Below are positions 1 to 6,683 of a stretch of DNA of 10,005 nt, piece by piece. The notes beneath the pieces are model-generated. The model ran no database searches. It was not told where the DNA came from and saw only the letters and a program-made list of their open reading frames with translations. Position numbers and translations under genes: made by a program. Within the stretch, counting starts at the first letter, position 1. Every line of letters starts with the position of its first letter. This DNA comes from Fidelibacterota bacterium (GTDB taxonomy: Bacteria; Fidelibacterota; Marinisomatia; Marinisomatales; J089): assembly GCA_003695105.1 (NCBI GenBank), contig RFIZ01000100.1, positions 1 to 10,005 on the forward strand, given 5' to 3'.

Positions 1-157
1 CCACCTTGATCGGACCCACCGCCAGGGACATCATGGCCTCGGCGTGGTGAGCCAGCAGACCAAAGGATCCGTCCAGGCCGGGGCACCGGACGTATTCCAC
101 CTCATCCCGCCGGATGACGCGTGTCGGTGTTACGATTTCCAGTTGAAACGTTTCCAT
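1..157 (-). CDS. atpC: ATP synthase F1 subunit epsilon, 5' part (runs off left edge)
   Basis: Only the first 52 codons are in the window. The translation begins METFQLEIVTPTR and continues with a conserved stretch ending in GLLAHHAEAMMSLAVGPIKV, which is the N-terminal beta-sandwich of the epsilon subunit (usually G-x-x-G-x-L-x-x-H-x-P). Epsilon belongs to the central stalk of F1, binds gamma and the c-ring, and in many bacteria inhibits ATP hydrolysis through its C-terminal helices, which lie outside the window. The ATG shares one base with the atpD stop codon (TAATG), so translation is probably coupled to atpD. The position directly after atpD is the canonical one. Identity is clear from sequence and context; total length cannot be seen. 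Confidence 0.95.
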   Translation of the reverse strand, partial: METFQLEIVTPTRVIRRDEVEYVRCPGLDGSFGLLAHHAEAMMSLAVGPIKV

Positions 158-1557
158 TATGCCGCTGCCAGTTTCTTCCCTTTCTCGATGGCCTCATCGA
201 TCGTACCCACGTACCGGAAGGCCTGTTCCGGCAGGTCGTCCACTTCGCCGTTCAAAATCGCTTCAAAACCGGCGACGGTATCTTCCAGGGTCACATAGCG
301 ACCTTCACTGCCGGTGAATTGTTCGGCCACGAAGAAGGGCTGGGACATGAAGCCCTGGATTTTCCGGGCCCGGGCGACCGTAAGTTTATCTTCATCGGAG
401 AGTTCGTCCATACCCAGAATGGCGATAATATCCTGCAATTCCCGGTATTTCTGTAAAATCTGTTGAACTGACCGGGCCACGGTATAGTGCCGTTCTCCGA
501 CGACTCGGGGATCCAGAATCCGGGAGGTGGACGCCAGAGGATCCACCGCGGGATAAATACCCAATTCGGCGATTTTCCGTTCCAGCACGGTGGTGGCATC
601 CAGGTGAGTAAAGGTATTCGCTGGTGCCGGGTCGGTCAGGTCATCAGCCGGCACATACACCGCCTGCACGGAAGTGATGGATCCTTTCTTGGTACTGGTA
701 ATCCGTTCCTGAAGGGCGCCCATTTCCGTGGCCAGGGTGGGTTGATACCCCACGGCTGATGGCATTCGGCCCAACAGGGCCGATACTTCCGAACCGGCCT
801 GGGTGAACCGGAAAATATTGTCCATGAAAAAGAGTACATCCCGGCCTTCCTCGTCGCGGAAATATTCCGACATGGTGAGACCGGAGAGAGCCACCCGCAG
901 CCGGGCTCCCGGCGGTTCGTTCATCTGACCGAACACCATCACGGTTTTGTTGATCACTCCCGTTTCCGTCATTTCCCGATACAGATCGTTGCCTTCCCGG
1001 GTCCGTTCCCCTACTCCGGCAAAGACGGAATAGCCGCCGTGCTCCGTGGCAATATTGCGAATCAGTTCCTGAATCAACACCGTTTTGCCCACACCGGCTC
1101 CGCCGAAGAGTCCCGTTTTACCGCCCCGGGTATAGGGTTCCATCAAATCCACCACCTTGATGCCCGTGACCAGCACTTCCGTGGAGGTGGTCAACTCTTC
1201 CAGTTTGGGAGCGTCCCGGTGAATGGGTTTCAACTGCACATTTTGTAGGGGTTCTTTCCCGTCGATGACTTGTCCCAGCACATCAAACAGGCGTCCCAGG
1301 GTTTCGGGGCCGGTAGGGACGGAAATGGGTTGGCCCGTATCCACCACTTCTACTCCCCGGGCCAGGCCGTCGGTGGAGTCCATGGCCACCGTCCGCACGA
1401 CAGAATCGCCCAGATGCTGGGCCACTTCCAAAACCAGTTTGGATTCACCCCGATCCACTTCCAGGGCATTCAGAATTTCCGGCAGATGTCCGTCCTCAAA
1501 AACCACATCTACCACGGCTCCCATGATTTGTAAAATTTTTCCCTTTTCGGATTTCAT
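157..1557 (-). CDS. atpD: ATP synthase F1 subunit beta (catalytic)
   Basis: The 466-residue product is of normal length for beta, the catalytic subunit of F1 on the cytoplasmic side of the membrane. Visible landmarks: Walker A GGAGVGKT at residues 152-159; GERTREG at 183-189, with the catalytic glutamate (E184) and the following arginine (R185); a Walker B-like region around LFFMDNIFRF at 242-251; the adenine-binding tyrosine Y335 in IYPAVDPLASTS; and DELSDED at 384-390, the DELSEED lever that contacts gamma. All catalytic residues are present. The ATG at 1557 is preceded by AAGGA (1565-1569) with a 7-base spacer. The gap to the atpG stop is 13 bases and the stop overlaps the atpC start by one base. 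Confidence 0.99.
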   Translation of the reverse strand: MKSEKGKILQIMGAVVDVVFEDGHLPEILNALEVDRGESKLVLEVAQHLGDSVVRTVAMDSTDGLARGVEVVDTGQPISVPTGPETLGRLFDVLGQVIDGKEPLQNVQLKPIHRDAPKLEELTTSTEVLVTGIKVVDLMEPYTRGGKTGLFGGAGVGKTVLIQELIRNIATEHGGYSVFAGVGERTREGNDLYREMTETGVINKTVMVFGQMNEPPGARLRVALSGLTMSEYFRDEEGRDVLFFMDNIFRFTQAGSEVSALLGRMPSAVGYQPTLATEMGALQERITSTKKGSITSVQAVYVPADDLTDPAPANTFTHLDATTVLERKIAELGIYPAVDPLASTSRILDPRVVGERHYTVARSVQQILQKYRELQDIIAILGMDELSDEDKLTVARARKIQGFMSQPFFVAEQFTGSEGRYVTLEDTVAGFEAILNGEVDDLPEQAFRYVGTIDEAIEKGKKLAAA

Positions 1558-1570
1558 GCCTCTATCCTTT

Positions 1571-2428
1571 TTACTGTTTCAATGCTTCGGCTCCGCTGAC
1601 GATTTCCAGCATTTCCTTGGTAATCGCGTTCTGACGGGCTTTGTTGTATTCCAGTTGTAATGATTTGATCATTTCGTTGGCATTGTCGGTGGCATTTTCC
1701 ATGGCCACCATCCGGGCGGCCTGTTCACTGGCGAACGACTCCAACAGATAGCGCCAGATCTGGACATTCAGGTGCCGGGGCACCAGCGACCGGACGATGG
1801 CTGCCTTGGAGGGTTCATAGATGCGATCCCGTGGTGCCCGGCGTTCCCCGGGCTCGAACTTGAGCGGAAGCACCCGTTCCACCCGGATGATCTGGGTCGC
1901 CACGTTTTTGAATTCATTGAAAATGACCCGGATCTCGTCCACTTCACCGGTGAGGAAATGACTGACGATCCCGTTCCCGATTTTCACGGCGTGATTGAAA
2001 TTCAACTGATTCCAAAAATCCGTATGACTTTCGACCACCCGGTAATTCCGTTTCCGGAAAAAATCGGCTCCCTTTTTCCCGATACAAAACAGGTCCGTGC
2101 GCTCCCGTCCCAGAGATTCCATCTCCTGAAGTGTGCGCTTGATAATATTGGAATTGAACGATCCCGCCAGTCCCCGGTCGGACGTCAGCACGACCAGGGC
2201 CACCCGCTCAATGGGACGAACTTCCAGCAGATCCAGGGTGCCGCGATCCACATCGGGCAGCAACTCTTCGATCACATCCCGGATTCGATAGGCGTAGGGA
2301 CGCGCCTGTTCCATCCGTTCCTGAGCCTTGCGCATCTTGGCCCCGGCCACCATTTTCATGGCACTGGTGACCTGCTGAATGCTCTTGACGGACTTGATCC
2401 GGTTGCGAATATCCTTCAGACTGGCCAT
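1571..2428 (-). CDS. atpG: ATP synthase F1 subunit gamma
   Basis: The 285-residue product is the central rotor shaft of F1. The N-terminal helix (MASLKDIRNRIKSVKSIQQV, then TSAMKMVAGAKMRKAQ) is typical of gamma, as is the C-terminal helix containing NATDNANEMI and the gamma signature around KARQNAITKEMLEIVSGAEAL near residues 260-283. The two helices form the coiled coil inside the alpha3-beta3 ring; the middle domain carries the Rossmann-like fold with TSDRGLAGSFNSNI. No insertion like the regulatory cysteine segment of chloroplast gamma is seen. Its start lies only 3 bases after the atpA stop. The nearest purine-rich AAGGA is about 19 bases upstream, too far for a normal Shine-Dalgarno, so translation coupled to atpA is likely. 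Confidence 0.98.
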   Translation of the reverse strand: MASLKDIRNRIKSVKSIQQVTSAMKMVAGAKMRKAQERMEQARPYAYRIRDVIEELLPDVDRGTLDLLEVRPIERVALVVLTSDRGLAGSFNSNIIKRTLQEMESLGRERTDLFCIGKKGADFFRKRNYRVVESHTDFWNQLNFNHAVKIGNGIVSHFLTGEVDEIRVIFNEFKNVATQIIRVERVLPLKFEPGERRAPRDRIYEPSKAAIVRSLVPRHLNVQIWRYLLESFASEQAARMVAMENATDNANEMIKSLQLEYNKARQNAITKEMLEIVSGAEALKQ

Positions 2429-2431
2429 GAA

Positions 2432-3955
2432 TTACGCCGCGAATCCTTTTTTGAATGACTCCACCGCTTCTTTCAGGCGGGCATTGGTGGCCTCATCGAT
2501 ATCACCGGTATCCCGAATCGTATCCAGGACATCCCGGTAGTTGGCTTCCATGTACGCCAGGAAGTCTTCTTCGAACGCTGCCACTTTTTCCAGGGGAAGA
2601 TCGTCCAGATAGCCTTCATTTCCGGCGTAGAGGATGGCAATCTGTTTCTCCACATCCATGGGAGAATACTGTTTCTGTTTCAGGATTTCCACCATGCGGG
2701 CTCCCCGCGTCAACTGCGCCTGGGTCGCCTTGTCCAGATCGGAACCGAATTTGGCAAAAGCCTCCAGCTCCCGGTACTGGGCCAGGTCGAGCCGCAACCG
2801 TCCGGCCACTTTTTTCATGGCCTTGATCTGGGCGTTTCCGCCCACGCGGGACACAGAGATACCCACATCCACAGCCGGTCTCACTCCGGCATTGAACAGA
2901 CTGCTGATCAGGTATATCTGTCCGTCGGTAATGGAAATCACATTCGTGGGAATATAGGCCGATACATCGCCTTCCTGGGTCTCGATGATGGGCAGGGCCG
3001 TGAGGGATCCGCCACCCAGCTCGTCACTCAGTTTGGAGGCGCGCTCCAGCAGGCGACTGTGGAGATAAAACACGTCGCCGGGGTAGGCTTCCCGACCGGG
3101 AGGACGGCGGAGTACCAGGGACATCTGGCGATAGGCGGCCGCTTGTTTGGTCAGATCGTCGTAAATGATCAGGGCGTGCATGCCGTTGTCCCGGAAGTAT
3201 TCGCCCATGGCGGCGCCTGCGTAGGGGGCGATGTATTGCAGCGGCGCCGGGTCGGAAGCATTGGCGGCAATCACCGTGGTGTATTCCATGGCGCCCGCAT
3301 TTTCCAGCTCCTTCACTACCCGGGCCACGGTGGAGGCTTTTTGACCGATGGCCACATAGAAGCAGTACACCGGTGTCTCGGTGTCATGCGTATATTTCTG
3401 ATTGATAATCGTATCGATGGCAATGGCGGTTTTCCCCGTCTGGCGGTCCCCGATGATGAGCTCACGCTGGCCCCGGCCGATGGGAATCATGCTATCGATG
3501 GATTTGAGACCGGTCTGTAAGGGCTCTTTCACGGGTTGGCGGGCAATTACCCCCAGGGCTTTCCGTTCAATGGGCAGAGAGTGTTGGGCCTGAATCGGGC
3601 CTTTCCCGTCCTGGGGCTGTCCCAGAGGATTCACTACTCGACCCAGGAGTTCCTTTCCTACCGGGACTTCCACCACCCGGCCGGTCCGTTTGGCCAAATC
3701 GCCTTCTTCCACCAGGCGGCTGTCACCAAACAGCACCAGTCCCACATTGTCTTCTTCCAAATTGAGGGCCATCCCGAAAACGCCGTTTTGTAATTCCACC
3801 AGTTCCGAACTGACGACATTTTCCAGACCACTGACGCGGGCGACACCGTCGCCCACTTCGATCACTTCTCCCGCTTCCTCCACATCGACGCTGATGTCGA
3901 AAGAAGCAATTTGCTGACGCAATAAATCTCTGATTTCGTCGGCTTTGAATTCCAT
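2432..3955 (-). CDS. atpA: ATP synthase F1 subunit alpha
   Basis: From the ATG at 3955 the product has 507 residues and begins MEFKADEIRDLL, matching the usual alpha N-terminus. Landmarks: Walker A GDRQTGKT at residues 169-176; DDLTKQAAAYRQMSLVLRRP near 266-285; and the arginine finger R370 in SVSRVGG, which reaches into the beta catalytic site. Alpha binds nucleotide non-catalytically and forms the hexamer with beta; its N-terminus holds the delta subunit. The reading frame can be extended 4 codons to a TTG at 3967, but ATG at 3955 gives the family-typical start and has a GGA 7 bases upstream. The gap to atpH is 19 bases and the gap to atpG is 3 bases. Confidence 0.98.
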   Translation of the reverse strand: MEFKADEIRDLLRQQIASFDISVDVEEAGEVIEVGDGVARVSGLENVVSSELVELQNGVFGMALNLEEDNVGLVLFGDSRLVEEGDLAKRTGRVVEVPVGKELLGRVVNPLGQPQDGKGPIQAQHSLPIERKALGVIARQPVKEPLQTGLKSIDSMIPIGRGQRELIIGDRQTGKTAIAIDTIINQKYTHDTETPVYCFYVAIGQKASTVARVVKELENAGAMEYTTVIAANASDPAPLQYIAPYAGAAMGEYFRDNGMHALIIYDDLTKQAAAYRQMSLVLRRPPGREAYPGDVFYLHSRLLERASKLSDELGGGSLTALPIIETQEGDVSAYIPTNVISITDGQIYLISSLFNAGVRPAVDVGISVSRVGGNAQIKAMKKVAGRLRLDLAQYRELEAFAKFGSDLDKATQAQLTRGARMVEILKQKQYSPMDVEKQIAILYAGNEGYLDDLPLEKVAAFEEDFLAYMEANYRDVLDTIRDTGDIDEATNARLKEAVESFKKGFAA

Positions 3956-3974
3956 GTATGTTTCCAATGGTTAT

Positions 3975-4511
3975 TTATTTGAGTAACGTGGCACGCAAAT
4001 GATCCAACTGCCGGGCCAGACTGGCATCCAGGTATAGATTCCCCAGACGAACCTTGATTCCACCCAGGAGGGTCGGATCGACGACTTCCCGGGCGTCCAC
4101 CTGCTTCCCGGAGGTGGCGGCCAGTCGATCCACGATCCGGGTAAAGGTCGTCTCAGACAACTTCTCGGCCGTAAAGACCGTCAGAGGCACCTGATTGAGA
4201 GCGTCCTGTTGCCAAAGCAAATACTGTTTGACCACCTGAGGAAAGAGGATGGTTTCCCGTTTATCCCCCAGGATCGCGATGAATTCCAGCACGATGGGAT
4301 GGACAAACCGTTGCAGGGTATCCCGCAAAAGAGTCGCCTTTTCCGGGGCCGATATCCTCCGGGTGTGGAACAGAACCCGAAAGAGGGGTTCCCTCCGCAG
4401 GAATTCCGCCACATCGGACAGGGATTGTCCGACGTCGGCAACGGCATCCTTTTCCCGGGCTACCTTCAGCAGGGCACGGGCATAAAACCGGGCGCGATGA
4501 TCAGGCTTCAT
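3975..4511 (-). CDS. atpH: ATP synthase F1 subunit delta (OSCP)
   Basis: The 178-residue product has the delta/OSCP layout: an N-terminal helical domain starting RARFYARALLKVA (residues 6-18), which caps the alpha N-termini, and a C-terminal domain with the family motif DPTLLGGIKVRLGNLYLDAS followed by LARQLDHLR at about 145-173. Delta links F1 to the b-subunit stalk. The start overlaps the end of atpF by 11 bases (4501-4511) in a different frame, so it is probably translated by ribosomes finishing atpF; no good Shine-Dalgarno is seen. Length and order between atpF and atpA are standard. Confidence 0.97.
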   Translation of the reverse strand: MKPDHRARFYARALLKVAREKDAVADVGQSLSDVAEFLRREPLFRVLFHTRRISAPEKATLLRDTLQRFVHPIVLEFIAILGDKRETILFPQVVKQYLLWQQDALNQVPLTVFTAEKLSETTFTRIVDRLAATSGKQVDAREVVDPTLLGGIKVRLGNLYLDASLARQLDHLRATLLK

Positions 4512-5007
4512 GCTTGGGTTTCATCTGTTGCAGGGATTGATCAATCAACTCCTGATTGTCCTGGGCGGTGAGGTTCTTCCGGATGAGTTTCCGGGCGATG
4601 TCCACGGACAGATCCACCACTTCGGCCTTGATTTCGGCCAGGGCCTGATCCCGGGCGGCACTGATCTGGGCTTCCGCATCCAGCTTGAGCTGCCGGGCTT
4701 TTTCTTCCGCTGCCGCCACAATATCGGCCTTCATGCGTTCGGCCGTGTCTTTCCCGTTTTTCACGATCGTCTGGGCTTCGTCCCGGGCCTGCGCCAACAA
4801 CGCTTCTGATTCCGACTGGATTTTTTCCAACTCGGCGCGGGCTTTCTCCGCATCGGCCAAGGACTGCCGGATGAGGTTTTCCCGCTTTTCCAGCATTCCC
4901 AGGAGCGGTTTCCAGGCAAACTTGGCCAACAGGTACAACAGCACCAGGAAGGTGAGAATCGTCCAGATGAACAATCCCGGATCCGGTTGAACCAGAGGAT
5001 TATTCAT
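4501..5007 (-). CDS. atpF: ATP synthase Fo subunit b
   Basis: The 168-residue product has one membrane helix near its N-terminus (about residues 11-32, GLFIWTILTFLVLLYLLAKF) followed by a long charged, alanine-rich helix from about 37 to 145, the right-handed coiled-coil stator stalk. The C-terminal part (residues 125-168) would bind delta. Only one b gene is present, so the stalk should be a b homodimer rather than a b/b' pair. A perfect AGGAGG lies 5 bases before the ATG, the strongest ribosome binding site in the window. The gene follows atpE after 34 bases and overlaps atpH by 11. Confidence 0.97.
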   Translation of the reverse strand: MNNPLVQPDPGLFIWTILTFLVLLYLLAKFAWKPLLGMLEKRENLIRQSLADAEKARAELEKIQSESEALLAQARDEAQTIVKNGKDTAERMKADIVAAAEEKARQLKLDAEAQISAARDQALAEIKAEVVDLSVDIARKLIRKNLTAQDNQELIDQSLQQMKPKHEA

Positions 5008-5012
5008 AATGT

Positions 5013-5018
5013 CCTCCT
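5013..5018 (-). promoter_or_regulatory. Strong Shine-Dalgarno of atpF
   Basis: AGGAGG on the minus strand with a 5-base spacer to the atpF ATG at 5007. It stands out because several neighbouring genes have weak or no recognisable ribosome binding site. Two b subunits are needed per enzyme, so strong initiation here makes sense. Confidence 0.85.
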
Positions 5019-5022
5019 GATT

Positions 5023-5039
5023 GGATCATGGTCCGATCC
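5023..5039 (-). other. Small inverted repeat after the atpE stop
   Basis: GGATC (5035-5039 read on the minus strand) and GATCC (5023-5027) form 5-base arms around a 7-base loop, starting two bases after the atpE TAA and ending before the atpF Shine-Dalgarno. There is no following T run, so it is not an intrinsic terminator. It could modestly protect the 3' end of atpE mRNA, but a chance 5-base repeat is equally possible. Confidence 0.3.
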
Positions 5040-5041
5040 GC

Positions 5042-5266
5042 TTATTTCATCAGAACGATTAAAAGGGTGAATACTTCGCCCAAGATGGCCACCCCTTCCA
5101 GCAGGAAGAGCGGCAGGTTCACGGCACCGGTGATTTTATCAGCGGCTTCGGGCTGACGGGCGACACTTTCACCCGCAGCGGCGGCCAGTTTGCCAATGCC
5201 GATGCCGGCACCGATAACACACAATCCGATTCCAAGAGCTGCGCCAAAATAATGCAGGACTTCCAT
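5042..5266 (-). CDS. atpE: ATP synthase Fo subunit c (proton-type rotor ring)
   Basis: The 74-residue product is a two-helix hairpin lipoprotein-like subunit c. Helix 1 (about residues 5-30) carries the glycine-rich GAGIGIG; the polar loop RQPEA is at 37-41; helix 2 (about 48-73) carries the ion-binding glutamate E57 in LLEGVAILGEV. Aligning on RQPEA and E57, the positions used by Na+-type rings (Gln in helix 1, Ser and Tyr after the Glu) are I24, G58 and L62, so this should carry H+. A second glutamate, E64, lies seven residues after E57 inside helix 2, which is unusual. GGAGG with an 8-base spacer precedes the ATG. The gene follows a 112-base structured leader after atpB. Confidence 0.98.
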   Translation of the reverse strand: MEVLHYFGAALGIGLCVIGAGIGIGKLAAAAGESVARQPEAADKITGAVNLPLFLLEGVAILGEVFTLLIVLMK

Positions 5267-5274
5267 TGATTAAA

Positions 5275-5279
5275 CCTCC
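5275..5279 (-). promoter_or_regulatory. Strong Shine-Dalgarno of atpE, inside a three-codon mini-ORF
   Basis: GGAGG lies 8 bases before the atpE ATG. It is embedded in ATG GAG GTT TAA (5270-5281, minus strand), a Met-Glu-Val-stop mini-ORF that ends 3 bases before atpE, whose own first codons are also Met-Glu-Val (ATG GAA GTC). The Shine-Dalgarno assignment is solid; a role for the mini-ORF is speculative. Confidence 0.8.
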
Positions 5280-5312
5280 ATGGTTTTACGATGATTGAGT
5301 TGAGAAGGAGAG

Positions 5313-5369
5313 GCTGAACGAATCCAATCGGTACGCAGACCGGGACGAGTCCCGGAGCAGGAGTTCAGC
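5313..5369 (-). promoter_or_regulatory. Nested stem-loop in the atpB-atpE intercistronic leader
   Basis: On the transcript, GCTGAAC (complement of 5363-5369) can pair with GTTCAGC (complement of 5313-5319), and the adjoining TCC with GGA across a 3-base bulge. Inside this lies a perfect 6-bp stem, CCGGGA and TCCCGG, around a CTCG tetraloop (5340-5355). No U run follows, so it is not a rho-independent terminator. It sits in the only sizeable non-coding gap of the operon (5267-5378), directly upstream of the gene for the multi-copy c subunit. A role in mRNA stability, processing or enhanced atpE translation is inferred; in E. coli the uncB-uncE gap is known to boost atpE expression. An alternative CGGT/ACCG hairpin competes with the inner stem. 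Confidence 0.55.
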
Positions 5370-5378
5370 ACAAAGGGA

Positions 5379-6296
5379 TTAATGATGCACATTGATCGCC
5401 ATTCCGATAAAGACAGCGGACAACAGAGTAAAGACATAGGCCTGGACCAATACCACGATGATCTCCAGAGCGGAAATCCCCACCGCCAGGGGTACGGACA
5501 CGAGCGCCCCGACCCCGATTCCCGCCAGCGCACTGTGAAACAGCCCCGTAAAGATGAAAACGAAGGACAGGATAACCAGAATGGCGACATGACCTCCTGT
5601 CATGTTCGCGGCCAGTCGCATGGTCAAGGCGAACGGCTTGACAAACATGGCGACAATTTCAATGGGAATCAAAATGATGTATACCCACCAGGCCAGTCCG
5701 TGGGGTACCAGGTTTTTCCAGTGACCCAAAAAGCCATGGGCCCGGGAACCGGCAATGATGATGGCGAAAAAAGTCACCACCGCCAGACCGGCGGTCACAT
5801 TGTAATTGCCGGTGGCAGTGGTTCCGCCATGAATAATGTGGTTCAGCATGGAATGGTGTTCGGTATGAAAAAGGAACCGGTCCAGGACACCCAGAATATC
5901 AAACAGGGGAATGAGCCCCATGGCATTACAGGAAACGATGAAGAAAAAGAAGGTGAGAATCAAAGGTGTCCACACCTGTAAATATTTGGGCCCGACGTTG
6001 GGCAGGACAATGGCATCCCGGATATACTGGACCACCGCCTCCAGGGCATTTCCGAAACCGGTGGGAACCAGGGTATCGTTTTTCAATCGTTTGCGGACGG
6101 CCCAGGTCACCGTGATAAAAACAAAGGCGGCCATCAGCCAGATCATTAAGACGTGTTTGGTAATCGAAAAATCGATGCCGAACAGGGTGGGAAGATGGAT
6201 AATAGCCTGATCGTGGGCCGTGTTGGACACGTGCCCGATAATGACTTCCCCGGCGTTAAAACCCTCCGCGGCTTGTTCGTGTTCAGGTGTGATCAT
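5379..6296 (-). CDS. atpB: ATP synthase Fo subunit a
   Basis: The 305-residue membrane protein holds the proton half-channels. Predicted membrane segments include about 48-68, 107-130, 167-184, 204-224, 237-257 and 262-300. The essential arginine is R227 in FALTMRLAANMTGGH. H236 sits where E. coli has E219, and E278, seven residues before Q285 in VQAYVF, sits where E. coli has H245: the swapped, mitochondrial-type pair. The protein is longer than the 271-residue E. coli subunit through an N-terminal extension (about 1-45) and a long TM2-TM3 loop (about 131-166) rich in histidine. No clear Shine-Dalgarno precedes the ATG at 6296; the gap to the preceding gene is 21 bases. Confidence 0.97.
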   Translation of the reverse strand: MITPEHEQAAEGFNAGEVIIGHVSNTAHDQAIIHLPTLFGIDFSITKHVLMIWLMAAFVFITVTWAVRKRLKNDTLVPTGFGNALEAVVQYIRDAIVLPNVGPKYLQVWTPLILTFFFFIVSCNAMGLIPLFDILGVLDRFLFHTEHHSMLNHIIHGGTTATGNYNVTAGLAVVTFFAIIIAGSRAHGFLGHWKNLVPHGLAWWVYIILIPIEIVAMFVKPFALTMRLAANMTGGHVAILVILSFVFIFTGLFHSALAGIGVGALVSVPLAVGISALEIIVVLVQAYVFTLLSAVFIGMAINVHH

Positions 6297-6317
6297 GGAT
6301 CGTTATGGAGCAAACAG

Positions 6318-6683
6318 TTAGGAATTGGTCTGAAATTTGGCGCGAAAATACAAAGCCTCCAGTATATGAAGTAGGATAAAAAATCCGGTAAAACTGAAAA
6401 TAAACGGATAGGCGGAGAGCCCCGGAATTTGAAAGACGAGGACGACATAGAGGGCATACACCACCATTTTGACACCGAAGGAACCGATCATGAGTTTGGT
6501 GACTTTCCGGGGGTCCCGGTCATATTGCCGGGTAATGAGTTCCACGGTGATCATTCCCAAAACCACCGGGGCAATCATACCCAGAAATCCCGGCAGCAGG
6601 AAGGCGGGACCTGCCACCGCGGCGACCAGTCCCCAGAGCCCCAGCCCCAGCAACAGGAGTCCCAGCGAAAACCGGATTTTCAT
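6318..6683 (-). CDS. atpI: AtpI-like four-helix membrane protein
   Basis: The 121-residue product has four likely membrane helices (about residues 5-25, 30-50, 64-84 and 91-112) with a short basic/acidic cytoplasmic loop (RQYDRDPRKVTK, 52-63) in the middle, the layout of AtpI proteins encoded at the head of many atp operons. AtpI assists c-ring assembly in some bacteria. Sequence similarity to characterised AtpI is not obvious by eye, so the call rests on topology and on its place directly before atpB. It begins with ATGA, overlapping the stop of the preceding AtpZ-like gene by 4 bases, which implies translational coupling. Confidence 0.75.
   Translation of the reverse strand: MKIRFSLGLLLLGLGLWGLVAAVAGPAFLLPGFLGMIAPVVLGMITVELITRQYDRDPRKVTKLMIGSFGVKMVVYALYVVLVFQIPGLSAYPFIFSFTGFFILLHILEALYFRAKFQTNS

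Noticed and set aside
1772..2458. Open frame of 228 codons on the plus strand opposite atpG
   Set aside because: It lies wholly antisense to a clear atpG and has a low-complexity, His/Pro/Gly-rich translation with no recognisable domain. Such frames arise here because the real genes rarely use codons whose complement is a stop.
3956..3967. TTG start for atpA, adding four residues
   Set aside because: The ATG at 3955 gives the family-typical MEFKADEI start and has a GGA at proper distance; TTG would need an unusual N-terminus.
5340..5355. Perfect hairpin in the atpB-atpE gap as a transcription terminator
   Set aside because: No U run follows on the minus-strand transcript, and termination here would cut off most of the ATP synthase genes.
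5382..5981. Open frame of 199 codons on the plus strand opposite atpB
   Set aside because: It is antisense to atpB and its translation is a very hydrophilic D/G/H/Q-rich shadow of a membrane protein. No start signal is seen.
6226..6235. CACGTG core as a possible parS centre
   Set aside because: The flanks do not continue the TGTTTCACGTGAAACA palindrome and it lies inside the atpB coding sequence.
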